Positions 10,307-18,958 of a stretch of 64,000 nt of DNA are shown piece after piece (positions within the stretch are counted from its first letter, which is position 1; each line of letters begins with the position of its first letter). This DNA comes from CAZHCG01 sp046484285. GTDB lineage: Bacteria > Myxococcota_A > Polyangia > JAAYKL01. Under the pieces are notes generated by a model. That model made no database searches, was not told the origin of the DNA, and saw only the letters and a list, made by a program, of their open reading frames with translations. The DNA lies in assembly GCA_046484285.1 (NCBI GenBank), contig JAWOBP010000151.1:12668-76667 (forward strand), read 5' to 3'. Position numbers and translations under genes: made by a program.

Positions 10307-10397
10307 GCCCCGCGGGTCGTTTCTTTTTTACGAAAATTGAGTCCTCGAGCGCGGATTCGACGTTGTTCGGCAGCATCAAACCATGAGGAGACGAACC

Positions 10398-12524
10398 ATG
10401 ACCTCGATTTTCAGATGGTGTTTCGCGGCGCTTCTGGTCGCGCTGCCGGTCGCTTGCGGCGACGACGAGGGCGGAGGCGGCGACGGCGGGATGGACGCGG
10501 ACACCGATACCGACACAGACACCGATACCGACGCGGACACCGATACCGACACAGACACCGATACCGATTCCGATACCGGCGCGGGCACCGACTCGGACGG
10601 GTCGTGGGACGGGGATCTCGCCGCCGAGATCTCTTGCAATCCGAGCGGCGATCCGTGCGCCGCGCTCGAGGTCGACGACGCGATCCACGCCAGCTACCGC
10701 AAGGACTACTGGCTGCCCGAGTCGCTCTACCCGGAGTCGTCGCTCGAGTGGAGCACCGAGCCCCCGCTGGGCGGAGGGCGCTTTCACGTCGTGGCGCTCG
10801 CCGCCGCTTCGGGCGAGGTCACCGAGGTCCGGATCAACGGCACTCCCACCGACCAGCTGCTGGACGGATCGTCGGGCACGCCGTTGATCGAGTGGTACCA
10901 CGTCTGGCCCGACCCGGTCGTGGCCGGCGAGCCGATCTGGGTCGCGTTCCACTCGCGCAGCGCCGACTGGGACACGGCCGCCAGCGGCCAGATCGCGGTG
11001 AGCACGAGCGGAGGAGAGGCGGTCGACGCCTCCTTCGACGTGGCGCAGACCACGGTGCCGCTGACCTACGTCACGCTCGACGACTCGCTGGACGAGCTGA
11101 TCATCCACCTGAAGAACACCGGCGACTCGGCGCGGACCGTGGAGCGCCTGCTGGTCGACGGTCGCGACGTGCTGGCGGCGGACGTGGCCTGCGTGCCTTC
11201 GACGACGATCGCCCCGGGCGAGTCGGTGATGTGGACCGTGCCGCTCTGCGAGCCCGTCGAGCTGGGAGATTCGTGGAGCGTCGTGGTCGCGCTGGACGGA
11301 GGCGAGGAGTCGGTGGCAGGCGGTCGCGCGCTGCGGCCGTTTTTTCCGATCGAGACCTGGCCGCGCGGCAGCGACTGCCCCGAGCCGGGCGGAAACGAGA
11401 CATACATGAACAATCACTTCGACGCCGGCTTCGACACCTTCTACGTCTATTTCGGCGACGACTGCTCGAGCCATTCGACCACCGAGATCATCAACACCGT
11501 CGCGCCGGCGATGGAGGACGATTACAACGTGCTGCTCGGAGACGACTTCAAGAGTTTGATCGACAACGAGACCGCCGCCGGGCTCTTCACCGATTTCTCC
11601 CGCGTGGCGGGACTGCTGACCGGCGACGAGTCGGACGGCGAGATCTACGAGGAAAGCGGCGATCCGGTGCCCGAGGGAAAGGCCCGTTACGCCCGCTGGA
11701 TGTGGCGCAACTACCCGGCGTTCACCGTCTACAACGGCGCCAAGACCAACAAGAACGTCGGCACCTTCGCCGGGATGACGGACGTGCAGGGGATCGACCT
11801 CTACATCGCCGGGTGCGCGCCTTGGATCACAGGGGTCAATCCGCCTCCGATCCGCGCCTCCTACGACTACCTGAAGAACGCGCGCGACAACCACATGCCC
11901 TGGCCTTCCTGGCAGTACTCCCAGGGACTGGGAAGCTGGGACGGCCAGCCTGCGCCGGCCGAGATCTACGTGCAGGCGTTTTCGGTGATGGCCGGAGGCG
12001 GCAAGGGGCTGATGTGGTTCCAGTCGCCGCAGGAGCTGGCCGCCGAGCACCCCGACACCTGGCAGGCGATCTCGAATTCCAACTGGGTCTTCCGCGCGGT
12101 GCGCGATCGGCTGCGCGAGGGAGATCCGACCGGGATGGCCGCCGCCGGCGGGGAGACGATCGTGGAGATGGTACGGGCCTCGGACGCGCTGGTGGTGGTC
12201 GTGATCTCGATCGCCAACTCGGGCGGGCCGACGCTGACCAGCTGCGGGCTGGCCAGCCTCGAGCTGGCCGATCCGCACTGGAACCTCACCGACCAGAGCG
12301 TGGACGTCTCGGTCGAGGTCCCGCCGGATTTTCCGGTCGCGGAGGCGTTCGAGATACCGGTGGGAGGAGGGGATTTCGTCGACCTGGGCTACGATCCGAG
12401 CCTGAGCGGCAGGCAGATCAGCTTCCAGGACGTGCCGCTCGGGCCGACCGCGCCGGTCAGGATCTTCGTCCTGGCCGCCGACGAAACGGTGAGAGACGAA
12501 ATGGCCGCCCTGCACACCCCCTGA
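10398..12524 (+). CDS. Lipoprotein with Asp/Thr linker and a possible glycoside-hydrolase-like domain
   Basis: 708 aa. ATG 10398 is preferred over ATG 10383 because GAGGAG lies between them. The signal peptide ends in LPVAC with C20 as lipidation site, followed by Gly/Asp-rich sequence and a (Asp-Thr)n linker at residues ~33-66. Residues ~85-340 look like beta-sandwich modules. Residues ~345-590 contain motifs such as DAGFDTFYVYFGDD, ARWMWRNYPAF and MPWPSWQYSQGLGSWDG, reminiscent of TIM-barrel glycoside hydrolases, followed by a C-terminal beta domain. I recognise no exact family, and the enzymatic role is inference. It is convergent with the anti-sigma gene, with MITE copy 1 filling the gap. 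Confidence 0.75.
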   Translation: MTSIFRWCFAALLVALPVACGDDEGGGGDGGMDADTDTDTDTDTDADTDTDTDTDTDSDTGAGTDSDGSWDGDLAAEISCNPSGDPCAALEVDDAIHASYRKDYWLPESLYPESSLEWSTEPPLGGGRFHVVALAAASGEVTEVRINGTPTDQLLDGSSGTPLIEWYHVWPDPVVAGEPIWVAFHSRSADWDTAASGQIAVSTSGGEAVDASFDVAQTTVPLTYVTLDDSLDELIIHLKNTGDSARTVERLLVDGRDVLAADVACVPSTTIAPGESVMWTVPLCEPVELGDSWSVVVALDGGEESVAGGRALRPFFPIETWPRGSDCPEPGGNETYMNNHFDAGFDTFYVYFGDDCSSHSTTEIINTVAPAMEDDYNVLLGDDFKSLIDNETAAGLFTDFSRVAGLLTGDESDGEIYEESGDPVPEGKARYARWMWRNYPAFTVYNGAKTNKNVGTFAGMTDVQGIDLYIAGCAPWITGVNPPPIRASYDYLKNARDNHMPWPSWQYSQGLGSWDGQPAPAEIYVQAFSVMAGGGKGLMWFQSPQELAAEHPDTWQAISNSNWVFRAVRDRLREGDPTGMAAAGGETIVEMVRASDALVVVVISIANSGGPTLTSCGLASLELADPHWNLTDQSVDVSVEVPPDFPVAEAFEIPVGGGDFVDLGYDPSLSGRQISFQDVPLGPTAPVRIFVLAADETVRDEMAALHTP
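10494..10565 (+). repeat. Two exact tandem copies of a 36-bp coding minisatellite
   Basis: Units at 10494-10529 and 10530-10565 are identical and each encodes Asp-Ala followed by five Asp-Thr pairs. They build the flexible lipoprotein linker. Within each unit the GACACCGATACC 12-mer is itself repeated, so copy number could vary by slippage. Confidence 0.85.
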
Positions 12525-12533
12525 CGAAACAGC

Positions 12534-12696
12534 TAGTGCCTCGTCAACCCGACGATTTCGGGTACAGGGCGAGAGATCATCGGCGAGGCCAAGGAACGAC
12601 GACGAAGGACTGGCGGTGCCAATTCGAGGAGGAGTGACGCAGGGATCGTCGATGAGGGCCGGCCCGACCCGGCATTGTGGGGTTGACGAGGCACTG
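12534..12696 (+). mobile_element. MITE-like element, copy 1
   Basis: About 161 bp bounded by the inverted ends AGTGCCTCGTCAA and TTGACGAGGCACT; the end homology continues imperfectly to ~32 bp. The left flank is TA, while the right flank reads TG instead of TA. It has no transposase and no convincing reading frame. It is about 96-97% identical to copy 2 (31771-31933, inverted) and a more distant relative of copy 3 (53627-53787). It lies 9 bp after one stop codon and 3 bp after another, filling the gap between two convergent genes. Confidence 0.88.
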
Positions 12697-12698
12697 CT

Positions 12699-14705
12699 TT
12701 ATCTCGAATCGCCGCTCCAGGTGTAGCTGGGATCGAGGATCGCGCGGCGGAGGCGCTCCACGCGGAGGTGGTAGCGACCCTCGGGGTGCTGCTCCAGGTA
12801 CTGGTCGACCATCCGCAGCGATCCCCTCCGGTCGCCGGCCTGGAAACGACCCAGCGCGACTCGGTAGCGCGCCTCTTCCGCGCGGGGATGCCGCGGCTTG
12901 GCGCGGACGAAGGCGATCAGGTCGCGCTCCGCCTCGCCCCATTTCTTCTCCACGTCTTGCAGCAAGGCGCCCCGCCAGAGCCGGGCGTCGGCCTCGTGGT
13001 GGCCGCCGGGGAAGGCACGCAGAAACTCGTTGAAGCAGTGCAGCGCGTCGCGGTGGGATCCCTCGCGACCGTCGATCTCGCACAGCGAGTAGTACGCTTC
13101 CTCGCGCAGCGCGCCGCGGGTGGGAGCGGCCAGGTAAGAGGTGAAGGCCGCCCGCGCCCGGGAAAAATCGCCCATGCGATCCATGGACAGCCGGCCGACC
13201 TCGTAGCGCGAGTTGAGCGCCATCTCGGTGCCGGGCGCGGCAGCGGCGACGCGATCGAAGGCGTCTGCCGCCTCGCCGTAGCGGCCGGCCGCGGCGTAGC
13301 ACTCGGCGAGCAGCGAGAACAGCGCCACGCGTCGCTGGTTCTCCTCGGCGTGCTGCAGATTCCGCCGAAGCAGATTTATCGCGTAGGGGATGTCGCCCGC
13401 AGTGATCGCGGCGCGCGCTCGTTGCAGGAGGCTCCAGCCGGAGCGCCCGGCGTCGGCCCGCGAGTCGGGCTCTCGAGTAGCGGCGATGCGGCGCGAGCGC
13501 AGGGGGCGCGCGAGCGGCTCCTCGACCACAGAGAGGTACTCGACCTCGGGAGCCAGCGCGAAGCTCACCTTGCGGTCGTCCCCGTTTCCGTCCAGCTCTG
13601 CGACCAGCGGCTCCATGCCCGGGGCGGAGAGCCGGTACGACACCTCTCCTTCGGGGATGCGGATCGCCAGCGGCGTGGTGCCCACCACGCGACCCTCCAG
13701 CTCGACGATCGCCTTTTCGGGGCTGCCCTCGAAACGCACCAGCCTCCCGCGGCTGGCCAGCGTGTCTCCCGCGACGTCGATCTCGGCCGCCAGCGCGCGT
13801 TGTTCATCTCCCAGCGGCAGGATCCGGCCGCTGGGAATCTCGGCCAGATCGCCGGCGGACAGCTCGACGGTGGAGCCGGCACGTCCCAGCGGTACGACCT
13901 CCACGTGTCCGTCCAGCACGCCGATCCGAGTCGCCGAATCGGGTGCGACCTCGACCGTGAACAGCGTGCCCCGCACCCGCACCAGCGAGTCCGGCGTGCG
14001 GACGTCGAGCATGCGCCCCAGGCGACCGTCGAAATCGATGGCCAGCTTGCCGCGCTCGAGCATCATCTCCACCAGCGTCTCGGTCGAGCGCTCCACGCGC
14101 CACTCGCTCTCTCCCGCCAGCGCCACGCGGGCCGTGTCTCCCAGCCGGAAGGCGACGCTGGAGCCCTCGTCCAGCGCCACGCGGGTTCCGCTCGTCACCG
14201 GGAAGCGGTCCCTGGAGTCGCCGAAGGGGCGGCCGTCGACCCGAATCGATCCCTGGCTGCGATCGATCACGCCGCTTGTCTCGACTGCCTCGCGCTCGGC
14301 CCCGGCGGGGGATCTTGCGGCGACCACGGCGGAAGCCTCGCCGGCGGAATTCGGGTTTTCGCCGACAGCGATCCACACGACCAGCGCCGCCGCGGCGGCG
14401 AGCGCGCCGACGGACCAGGCGAGCGCCGCGAACCGGCGGAGGCCGGTGGGGCGATGCTCGCGTTCGACGGCGAGGTGGTGCACGGCGGGCAGCAGCCGGT
14501 CGTAGATCTTCCGCGCCCGCTCCGCGCTCAGCTCCTCGATCGGCTCGCCCCCGCTCTCCACCCGCGCCAGCCCCTCGGCCAGGGAGCGACACTGCGGGCA
14601 GCGCCGCAGGTGCAGCTCCAGCCTGCCGCGACCGACGGCGTCCAGTCGATCTTCGGCCAACAGGTCGCGCCGCGCGCGACGGCACTGTGCCGGCAGCCGC
14701 CTCAT
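12699..14705 (-). CDS. Zinc anti-sigma factor fused to FecR, PEGA-like and TPR domains
   Basis: 668 aa. The ATG (14703-14705) overlaps the sigma-factor stop as ATGA and is preceded by GGAGGA. The N-terminus has C8 and the H32-x3-C36-x2-C39 motif of zinc-binding anti-sigma factors. A transmembrane helix follows at ~92-114. The periplasmic part holds a FecR-type domain (~150-290, with LVRVRGTLFTVEV), a PEGA-like segment (~330-400) and C-terminal TPR-type repeats (~440-660). It should tether the ECF sigma factor at the inner membrane and sense an envelope signal. The TPR tail suggests a protein partner. Its stop lies 3 bp from MITE copy 1. Confidence 0.85.
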   Translation of the reverse strand: MRRLPAQCRRARRDLLAEDRLDAVGRGRLELHLRRCPQCRSLAEGLARVESGGEPIEELSAERARKIYDRLLPAVHHLAVEREHRPTGLRRFAALAWSVGALAAAAALVVWIAVGENPNSAGEASAVVAARSPAGAEREAVETSGVIDRSQGSIRVDGRPFGDSRDRFPVTSGTRVALDEGSSVAFRLGDTARVALAGESEWRVERSTETLVEMMLERGKLAIDFDGRLGRMLDVRTPDSLVRVRGTLFTVEVAPDSATRIGVLDGHVEVVPLGRAGSTVELSAGDLAEIPSGRILPLGDEQRALAAEIDVAGDTLASRGRLVRFEGSPEKAIVELEGRVVGTTPLAIRIPEGEVSYRLSAPGMEPLVAELDGNGDDRKVSFALAPEVEYLSVVEEPLARPLRSRRIAATREPDSRADAGRSGWSLLQRARAAITAGDIPYAINLLRRNLQHAEENQRRVALFSLLAECYAAAGRYGEAADAFDRVAAAAPGTEMALNSRYEVGRLSMDRMGDFSRARAAFTSYLAAPTRGALREEAYYSLCEIDGREGSHRDALHCFNEFLRAFPGGHHEADARLWRGALLQDVEKKWGEAERDLIAFVRAKPRHPRAEEARYRVALGRFQAGDRRGSLRMVDQYLEQHPEGRYHLRVERLRRAILDPSYTWSGDSR

Positions 14706-15301
14706 CGGCGTCCTCCTTCCAGGGCGCGCAGAATCTCCCTGCGCGCGGATTGCAGCCGCGATCCGATCGTGGAGATCGACGAGCTCAGCAGCTGGGCGAT
14801 ATCGCTCAGCGAAAAACCCTCGTAAGTGTAAAGGACGTAGGTCTCGCGTTTCTTGGGCGGCAGACGATCGAGCACGTCGTAGATCTCCTGCCACTCCGAG
14901 AGCTGTTTTTCGGGGTCCCGGCTGGTGCCGGCGCCGCGCACCTCGGAGACCTCGTGGACGGCGGCGTCGAGCCGCCTGCGCCGCTTGCGCTGACGGATCT
15001 CCTGGCGAGCAACGTTGACGGTGATGCGGAACAGCCAGGTGGAGAAGGCGGACCGCCCCTTGAAGCGCCCGATCGACTGGAATACATTGAGGAACACCAG
15101 CTGAATCAAGTCGTCCACGTCCTCTCCCGGGCCGATCAAGACACAGAGATGCCGGTGGACGCCGGCCGCGCACCGATCGTACAATTGTCGGAACGCGGCC
15201 GGATCGCCCTCCTGACACCGCTCGACGACGCGCGCCAGCGGGTCCGTCTCGCGCTTGCGGCGCGCGATCAGGCCCTGTTTTCCCAGCACACCGGCGTCCA
15301 T
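14702..15301 (-). CDS. ECF (sigma-70 family, group IV) RNA polymerase sigma factor
   Basis: 199 aa from ATG 15299-15301, chosen because GGGGGAG sits 5 nt upstream; another ATG 27 codons further upstream has no ribosome site. The sigma-2 region (~35-105) includes EDVDDLIQLVFLNVF and FSTWLFRITVNVARQ. The sigma-4 region (~140-190) includes LDRLPPKKRETYVLY and IAQLLSSSISTIGSRL. Helix-turn-helix residues are intact. The overlapping downstream gene encodes its likely zinc anti-sigma factor, giving a classic two-gene signalling unit. The target regulon is not evident here. Confidence 0.92.
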   Translation of the reverse strand: MDAGVLGKQGLIARRKRETDPLARVVERCQEGDPAAFRQLYDRCAAGVHRHLCVLIGPGEDVDDLIQLVFLNVFQSIGRFKGRSAFSTWLFRITVNVARQEIRQRKRRRRLDAAVHEVSEVRGAGTSRDPEKQLSEWQEIYDVLDRLPPKKRETYVLYTYEGFSLSDIAQLLSSSISTIGSRLQSARREILRALEGGRR

Positions 15302-15402
15302 CTCGCTCCCCCTTTTGGAGCTCCCGTCCCTCTGCCTCCCCTCCTGCTGGTTAGATGCGCTCATATCTACATTATTATGATACACAATTCGATTTTCTAC
15401 TC

Positions 15403-16473
15403 TCAATCGAGCCACAGCTGCGCGCCGAGCCCGAAGGCGGGAAAGATCCAGTCCTGGCGGTGGACCGGTCGTCCCGAGTTTCGCAGCTCGTCGCGCACCA
15501 GGGCGAAGGCGGCTCCGCCGTCCACGTAGACGCCCCACGGACCGTGCACCCGGAACACCACGCGCAGGCGCAGCGGAATCCGCGGAGAGAAGGTCACGTC
15601 CGTGCGTTGCTGCGTTCCGTCGTCGCTGCGGTAGATGGAGAAGCCGACCGATACTCCCCCGCGGATCGAGATCTCCACGATGCCGCCCGGCAAAAGGACG
15701 AAACCCAGGCTGGCGCGGATCGGCAGCGAGCTGGCCGAGACCCGCACGCCGCGAAGCGACGTTCTCGTCCATCCGACCCAGGCGATCCCCAGCGTCGCGA
15801 CGAAGCGCTCGGCCACTGCGCCCTCCAGCGCGAAGCGGGGACCGGCCGCGATATCGTCGTTTCCGGGGTGGTACTGCCCCTCCATCCCCAGCGCCAGCAG
15901 TCGCAGGTGGGGGTAGGCCACGATCGGCTCGCTCGATTCGTTCCGCACTCCGCCCACCTCGGGTGGCTCGATGATCGCCAGCCCGGCGCCGAGCGGCGCG
16001 GATTCCCCGTCCTCGTCGACGTACGGCAGGACCAGCTCCTCCACCATCAGCGCGATGGTCCAGCCGGTGGCTTCCGGGTCCGCTCCCCGGCGCACCTCGC
16101 GGACCACGTCGTCCGGACCGGAGGATGCCGCGTTGTCCACCGCGACCAGCAGCATCCGCTCCGACAGCTGTCGCACGTGCACGATCCAGAGCAGCTCCGG
16201 CTCGTCACCGTCCTGCACGACGCTCTCCTCCTCGCCCGTCGGTTCGGGTCGCTCCTTTTTCGTCACCGAGACTCCGTTGGAAGCCAGCTTGACCGAGAGC
16301 GCCTCGAGCAGCGCGTCGGCTTCGGCGGCGAGCAACGGCTCGGCGAGAACCACGACCCGCCCGCCGGATCCCGCCTCGGCAAAGGCCGCCGCCGGTCCGA
16401 GCAGGACCAGCGCGAGCGCGAGCCGGGAAACGATCGAGCTGTACGGCGGCGCGTTTTGTCGTTTTGCCTTCAT
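15403..16473 (-). CDS. Secreted barrel-like envelope protein of unknown function
   Basis: 356 aa from ATG 16471-16473. There is a Sec signal peptide with probable cleavage after AFA at residue ~32. Residues ~35-190 contain an alpha/beta segment (VVVLAEPLLAAEADALLEAL and ELLWIVHVRQL). The remaining ~170 residues alternate polar and hydrophobic residues, with Gly and aromatics at turns, and end in GAQLWLD, which suggests an outer-membrane or surface barrel. No family is recognised. Only 31 bp separates its start from the divergent SDR gene, so the promoters must overlap; a TATAAA on this strand lies 9 nt before the ATG. Confidence 0.7.
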   Translation of the reverse strand: MKAKRQNAPPYSSIVSRLALALVLLGPAAAFAEAGSGGRVVVLAEPLLAAEADALLEALSVKLASNGVSVTKKERPEPTGEEESVVQDGDEPELLWIVHVRQLSERMLLVAVDNAASSGPDDVVREVRRGADPEATGWTIALMVEELVLPYVDEDGESAPLGAGLAIIEPPEVGGVRNESSEPIVAYPHLRLLALGMEGQYHPGNDDIAAGPRFALEGAVAERFVATLGIAWVGWTRTSLRGVRVSASSLPIRASLGFVLLPGGIVEISIRGGVSVGFSIYRSDDGTQQRTDVTFSPRIPLRLRVVFRVHGPWGVYVDGGAAFALVRDELRNSGRPVHRQDWIFPAFGLGAQLWLD

Positions 16474-16504
16474 TCGACTCTCTTTATACCGTACGCTTCG
16501 CAAG

Positions 16505-17299
16505 ATGGTGAGCGCCGATTTCCAAAGTGACGCCCGGCCCGCTCCGGTGGCGCTGGTAACCGGCGGCGCCGTGCGCGTCGGCGGCGCGATCAGCCGCGCC
16601 CTGGCCAGAGACGGTTTCGCGGTGGCCGTGCACCACAACGGCTCCGAGCGGGAGGCCGCAAGGCTCGTGGGAGGAATCGTGAAAGACGGGGGAAGCGCGG
16701 TCGGTCTGCGCTGCGACCTGGTCGATCCCGGCAGCGCCGCGGATCTCGTCGAGCGGACGCTCGGCGGGCTCGGCAGGCTGGACGTGCTGGTCAACAGCGC
16801 CGCGCTGATGATCGCAGACGACCAGTCCCTGACCGAGCTGGCGCGGATGAAGATCCTGAACGTGGACGCCCCGGCGACGCTGGTCGAGGCCGCCGAGCCC
16901 CACCTGATCGAGAACCGGGGAGCGGTGGTCAACATCGGAGACGTGGCCGGCGTGATCGGGTTCGAGCGGCACAAGGCCTACTCGCGCACCAAGGCCGCGC
17001 TGCTCTCGCTGACGCAGCGCAAGGCGCTCGAGTTGGCGGACAGCGGAGTGCGCGTCAACTGCGTCTGCCCCGGGACCGTGCTGTTCGCCCAGGATATCGA
17101 CCGGAGCAGCCGCCGCCGCATCACCGAGGCGATACCGATGAAGCGGATCGGCGCGGCCGAGGACGTGGCCGAGGCCGTGGTCTATCTGGCCCGGGCGGGT
17201 TTCGTGACCGGGCAGGTGATCGCCGTGGACGGCGGGCGCCTGCTCGCCGATCTGGGCTCTGGAGGAACGACTATTGCGCGCGATCCGATTCTGAACTGA
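16505..17299 (+). CDS. SDR oxidoreductase, pteridine-reductase (FolM/PTR1)-like
   Basis: 264 aa from ATG 16505. It has the Rossmann motif TGGAVRVG, which fits the TGx3RxG signature of pteridine and dihydromonapterin reductases rather than the usual TGxxxGxG. It also has LVNSAA, the catalytic YSRTK and a C-terminal VTGQVIAVDGG. It probably reduces a pterin or dihydrofolate with NADPH in the cytosol, but substrate assignment within SDRs is uncertain. It is followed after 27 bp by mpl, probably in the same transcript. Confidence 0.82.
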   Translation: MVSADFQSDARPAPVALVTGGAVRVGGAISRALARDGFAVAVHHNGSEREAARLVGGIVKDGGSAVGLRCDLVDPGSAADLVERTLGGLGRLDVLVNSAALMIADDQSLTELARMKILNVDAPATLVEAAEPHLIENRGAVVNIGDVAGVIGFERHKAYSRTKAALLSLTQRKALELADSGVRVNCVCPGTVLFAQDIDRSSRRRITEAIPMKRIGAAEDVAEAVVYLARAGFVTGQVIAVDGGRLLADLGSGGTTIARDPILN

Positions 17300-17326
17300 G
17301 CGGTCGCGCGCCAGCGAGCTCGCCCG

Positions 17327-18754
17327 ATGGAAGACGAACGCATACGCATCGAGCCGGCGGCCGCGATTCACCTGATCGGAATCTGTGGGACGGGCATGGG
17401 CGCGCTGGCCGGTCTGCTGGCGCGGGCCGGTTTCGCGGTCAGCGGCTCGGACGCGCATCCCTACCCGCCGATGAGCACCGAGCTGGAGCGCCTGGGCATC
17501 GACGTGGTCGAGGGCTACCGGGCCGAGAACCTGGAGCACCGCCCCGATCTGGTCGTGGTCGGCAACGTCTGCCGCAGGGATCACCCCGAGGCGGCGGCCG
17601 CTCGCCGGCTGGGTCTGCGCTGCGTCTCGATGCCGCGCGCGCTTGGCGACCTGTTCCTCGCCGACACGGAGCCGCTCGTGATCTGCGGGACGCACGGCAA
17701 GACGACCACCACCGCGATCCTGGCCTACCTGCTGCGCGCCGCGGGCCGCGACCCGTCCCTGCTGGTCGGCGGGGTCACCGCCGATTTCGGCGCGGGCTAC
17801 CGCCTGGGATCCGGTCCCCACTTCGTCATCGAGGGCGACGAGTACGACAGCGCTTACTTCGAAAAGCGGCCCAAGTTCCTCTCCTACCTGCCCAGCGCCG
17901 CGGTGATCACTTCGGTGGAGCACGACCACGTGGATATCTACCCGACCGAGGAGGACTACCGGCGGGCTTTCCGCGAGTTGGCGAAGATCGTGCGGAAGGG
18001 ACCGCTGGCGGTCTACGCCGGGGACCGGGTCGCGATGGAGATCGCCCGCGGCGCATCGGTCCCGGTCGTCAGCTACGCGGTGGAGGGCGACGCCGAGCAG
18101 GGAGCCGACTGGCTGGCCGTGCCGGACGGTCCGGTCGCCGCCGACGTGTTCGCGGGCGGCGGGAAGATCGCGCGCCTCGAGCTGCCGCTGGCCGGCCGGC
18201 ACAACGCGCGCAACGCCCTGGCCGCGACGATCCTGGCGCACGAGGCGGCGGGCGTGCCGCTCGCCCGGATCGAGGAGGCGCTGCCCGGGTTCGGCGGAGT
18301 CGCGCGGCGCCAGCAGGTGGTGTGCAGGCGCGCGGGAGTGATTGTCTACGACGATTTCGCCCACCATCCCACCGCCGTGAAAGAGACGCTGTCAGCCCTG
18401 GCGGCTCGGCATCCCGACGGCCGCGTGCTGGCGGCGTTCGAGCCCCGCTCGGCGACCGCCTGCCGCCGGTTGCACCAGCAGCGCTACGCCGGGGCGTTCG
18501 AAGACGCCGACGAGGCGATCATCGCGCCGCTGGGCCGCGACCTTCCGGACGACGAGCGGCTCGACACGGCGCTGCTGGCCGAGCAGATCTCCGCGCATGG
18601 CACTCCGGCCGCCGCCGCCGCCGACCTGGAGGAGGTGGTGGCTCGGATCATGAGCCGGATCGGCCCGGGGGACGCCGTGGTGCTGTTGTCGAACGGTTCC
18701 TTCGGCGGAGTCGCAGAGCGGTTGTCCGCTCGGCTCGCCCAGTCCGAGGGATGA
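17327..18754 (+). CDS. mpl: UDP-N-acetylmuramate:L-alanyl-gamma-D-glutamyl-meso-diaminopimelate ligase
   Basis: 475 aa, the usual length for Mpl. It starts with the Mur-ligase nucleotide fold (HLIGICGTGMGALAGL) and has the ATP loop GTHGKTTT at 121-128. The Mpl-specific stretch VIEGDEYDSAYFEKRPKF and EHDHVDIYPT separate it from MurC. The enzyme joins recycled murein tripeptide to UDP-MurNAc in the cytosol. No typical Shine-Dalgarno is seen before ATG 17327. Downstream there is no gene for ~425 bp. Confidence 0.92.
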   Translation: MEDERIRIEPAAAIHLIGICGTGMGALAGLLARAGFAVSGSDAHPYPPMSTELERLGIDVVEGYRAENLEHRPDLVVVGNVCRRDHPEAAAARRLGLRCVSMPRALGDLFLADTEPLVICGTHGKTTTTAILAYLLRAAGRDPSLLVGGVTADFGAGYRLGSGPHFVIEGDEYDSAYFEKRPKFLSYLPSAAVITSVEHDHVDIYPTEEDYRRAFRELAKIVRKGPLAVYAGDRVAMEIARGASVPVVSYAVEGDAEQGADWLAVPDGPVAADVFAGGGKIARLELPLAGRHNARNALAATILAHEAAGVPLARIEEALPGFGGVARRQQVVCRRAGVIVYDDFAHHPTAVKETLSALAARHPDGRVLAAFEPRSATACRRLHQQRYAGAFEDADEAIIAPLGRDLPDDERLDTALLAEQISAHGTPAAAAADLEEVVARIMSRIGPGDAVVLLSNGSFGGVAERLSARLAQSEG

Positions 18755-18931
18755 TTTCACTGCTATGCAAAATTTGCGTACCTGGTCGGACCGGGCTGAC
18801 AGCTTTGTCGTTCTTCGCGCCCGCTGGCTGCTCGAGGCCGACCCCTCAGCGCGGTTCTCCCGTTGCGGCGAGCAACTGAAAACCCTTTTGAATCAAACTC
18901 TTGCGCAAATAGAGGCCAGCCGGAAAGGATA

Positions 18932-18948
18932 CTGGCATCAGGCTTGCA
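18932..18948 (+). promoter_or_regulatory. Candidate sigma-54 (-24/-12) promoter
   Basis: CTGGCAT, five bases, then TTGCA: GG at 18934-18935 and GC at 18946-18947 are exactly 10 nt apart, as sigma-54 requires. All but one or two consensus positions match. Palindromic TTGCGCAA at 18901-18908 and the GCAAAATTTGC near-palindrome at 18767-18777 could be activator sites. Transcription would start about 18959. Confidence 0.55.
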
Positions 18949-18958
18949 GCAAGGTCGA

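Noticed and set aside
10307..10330. Possible terminator after tamB
   Set aside because: A T-rich run (TTTCTTTTTT) follows, but the only stem is GCCC/GGGT (4 bp with one wobble pair); too weak to call.
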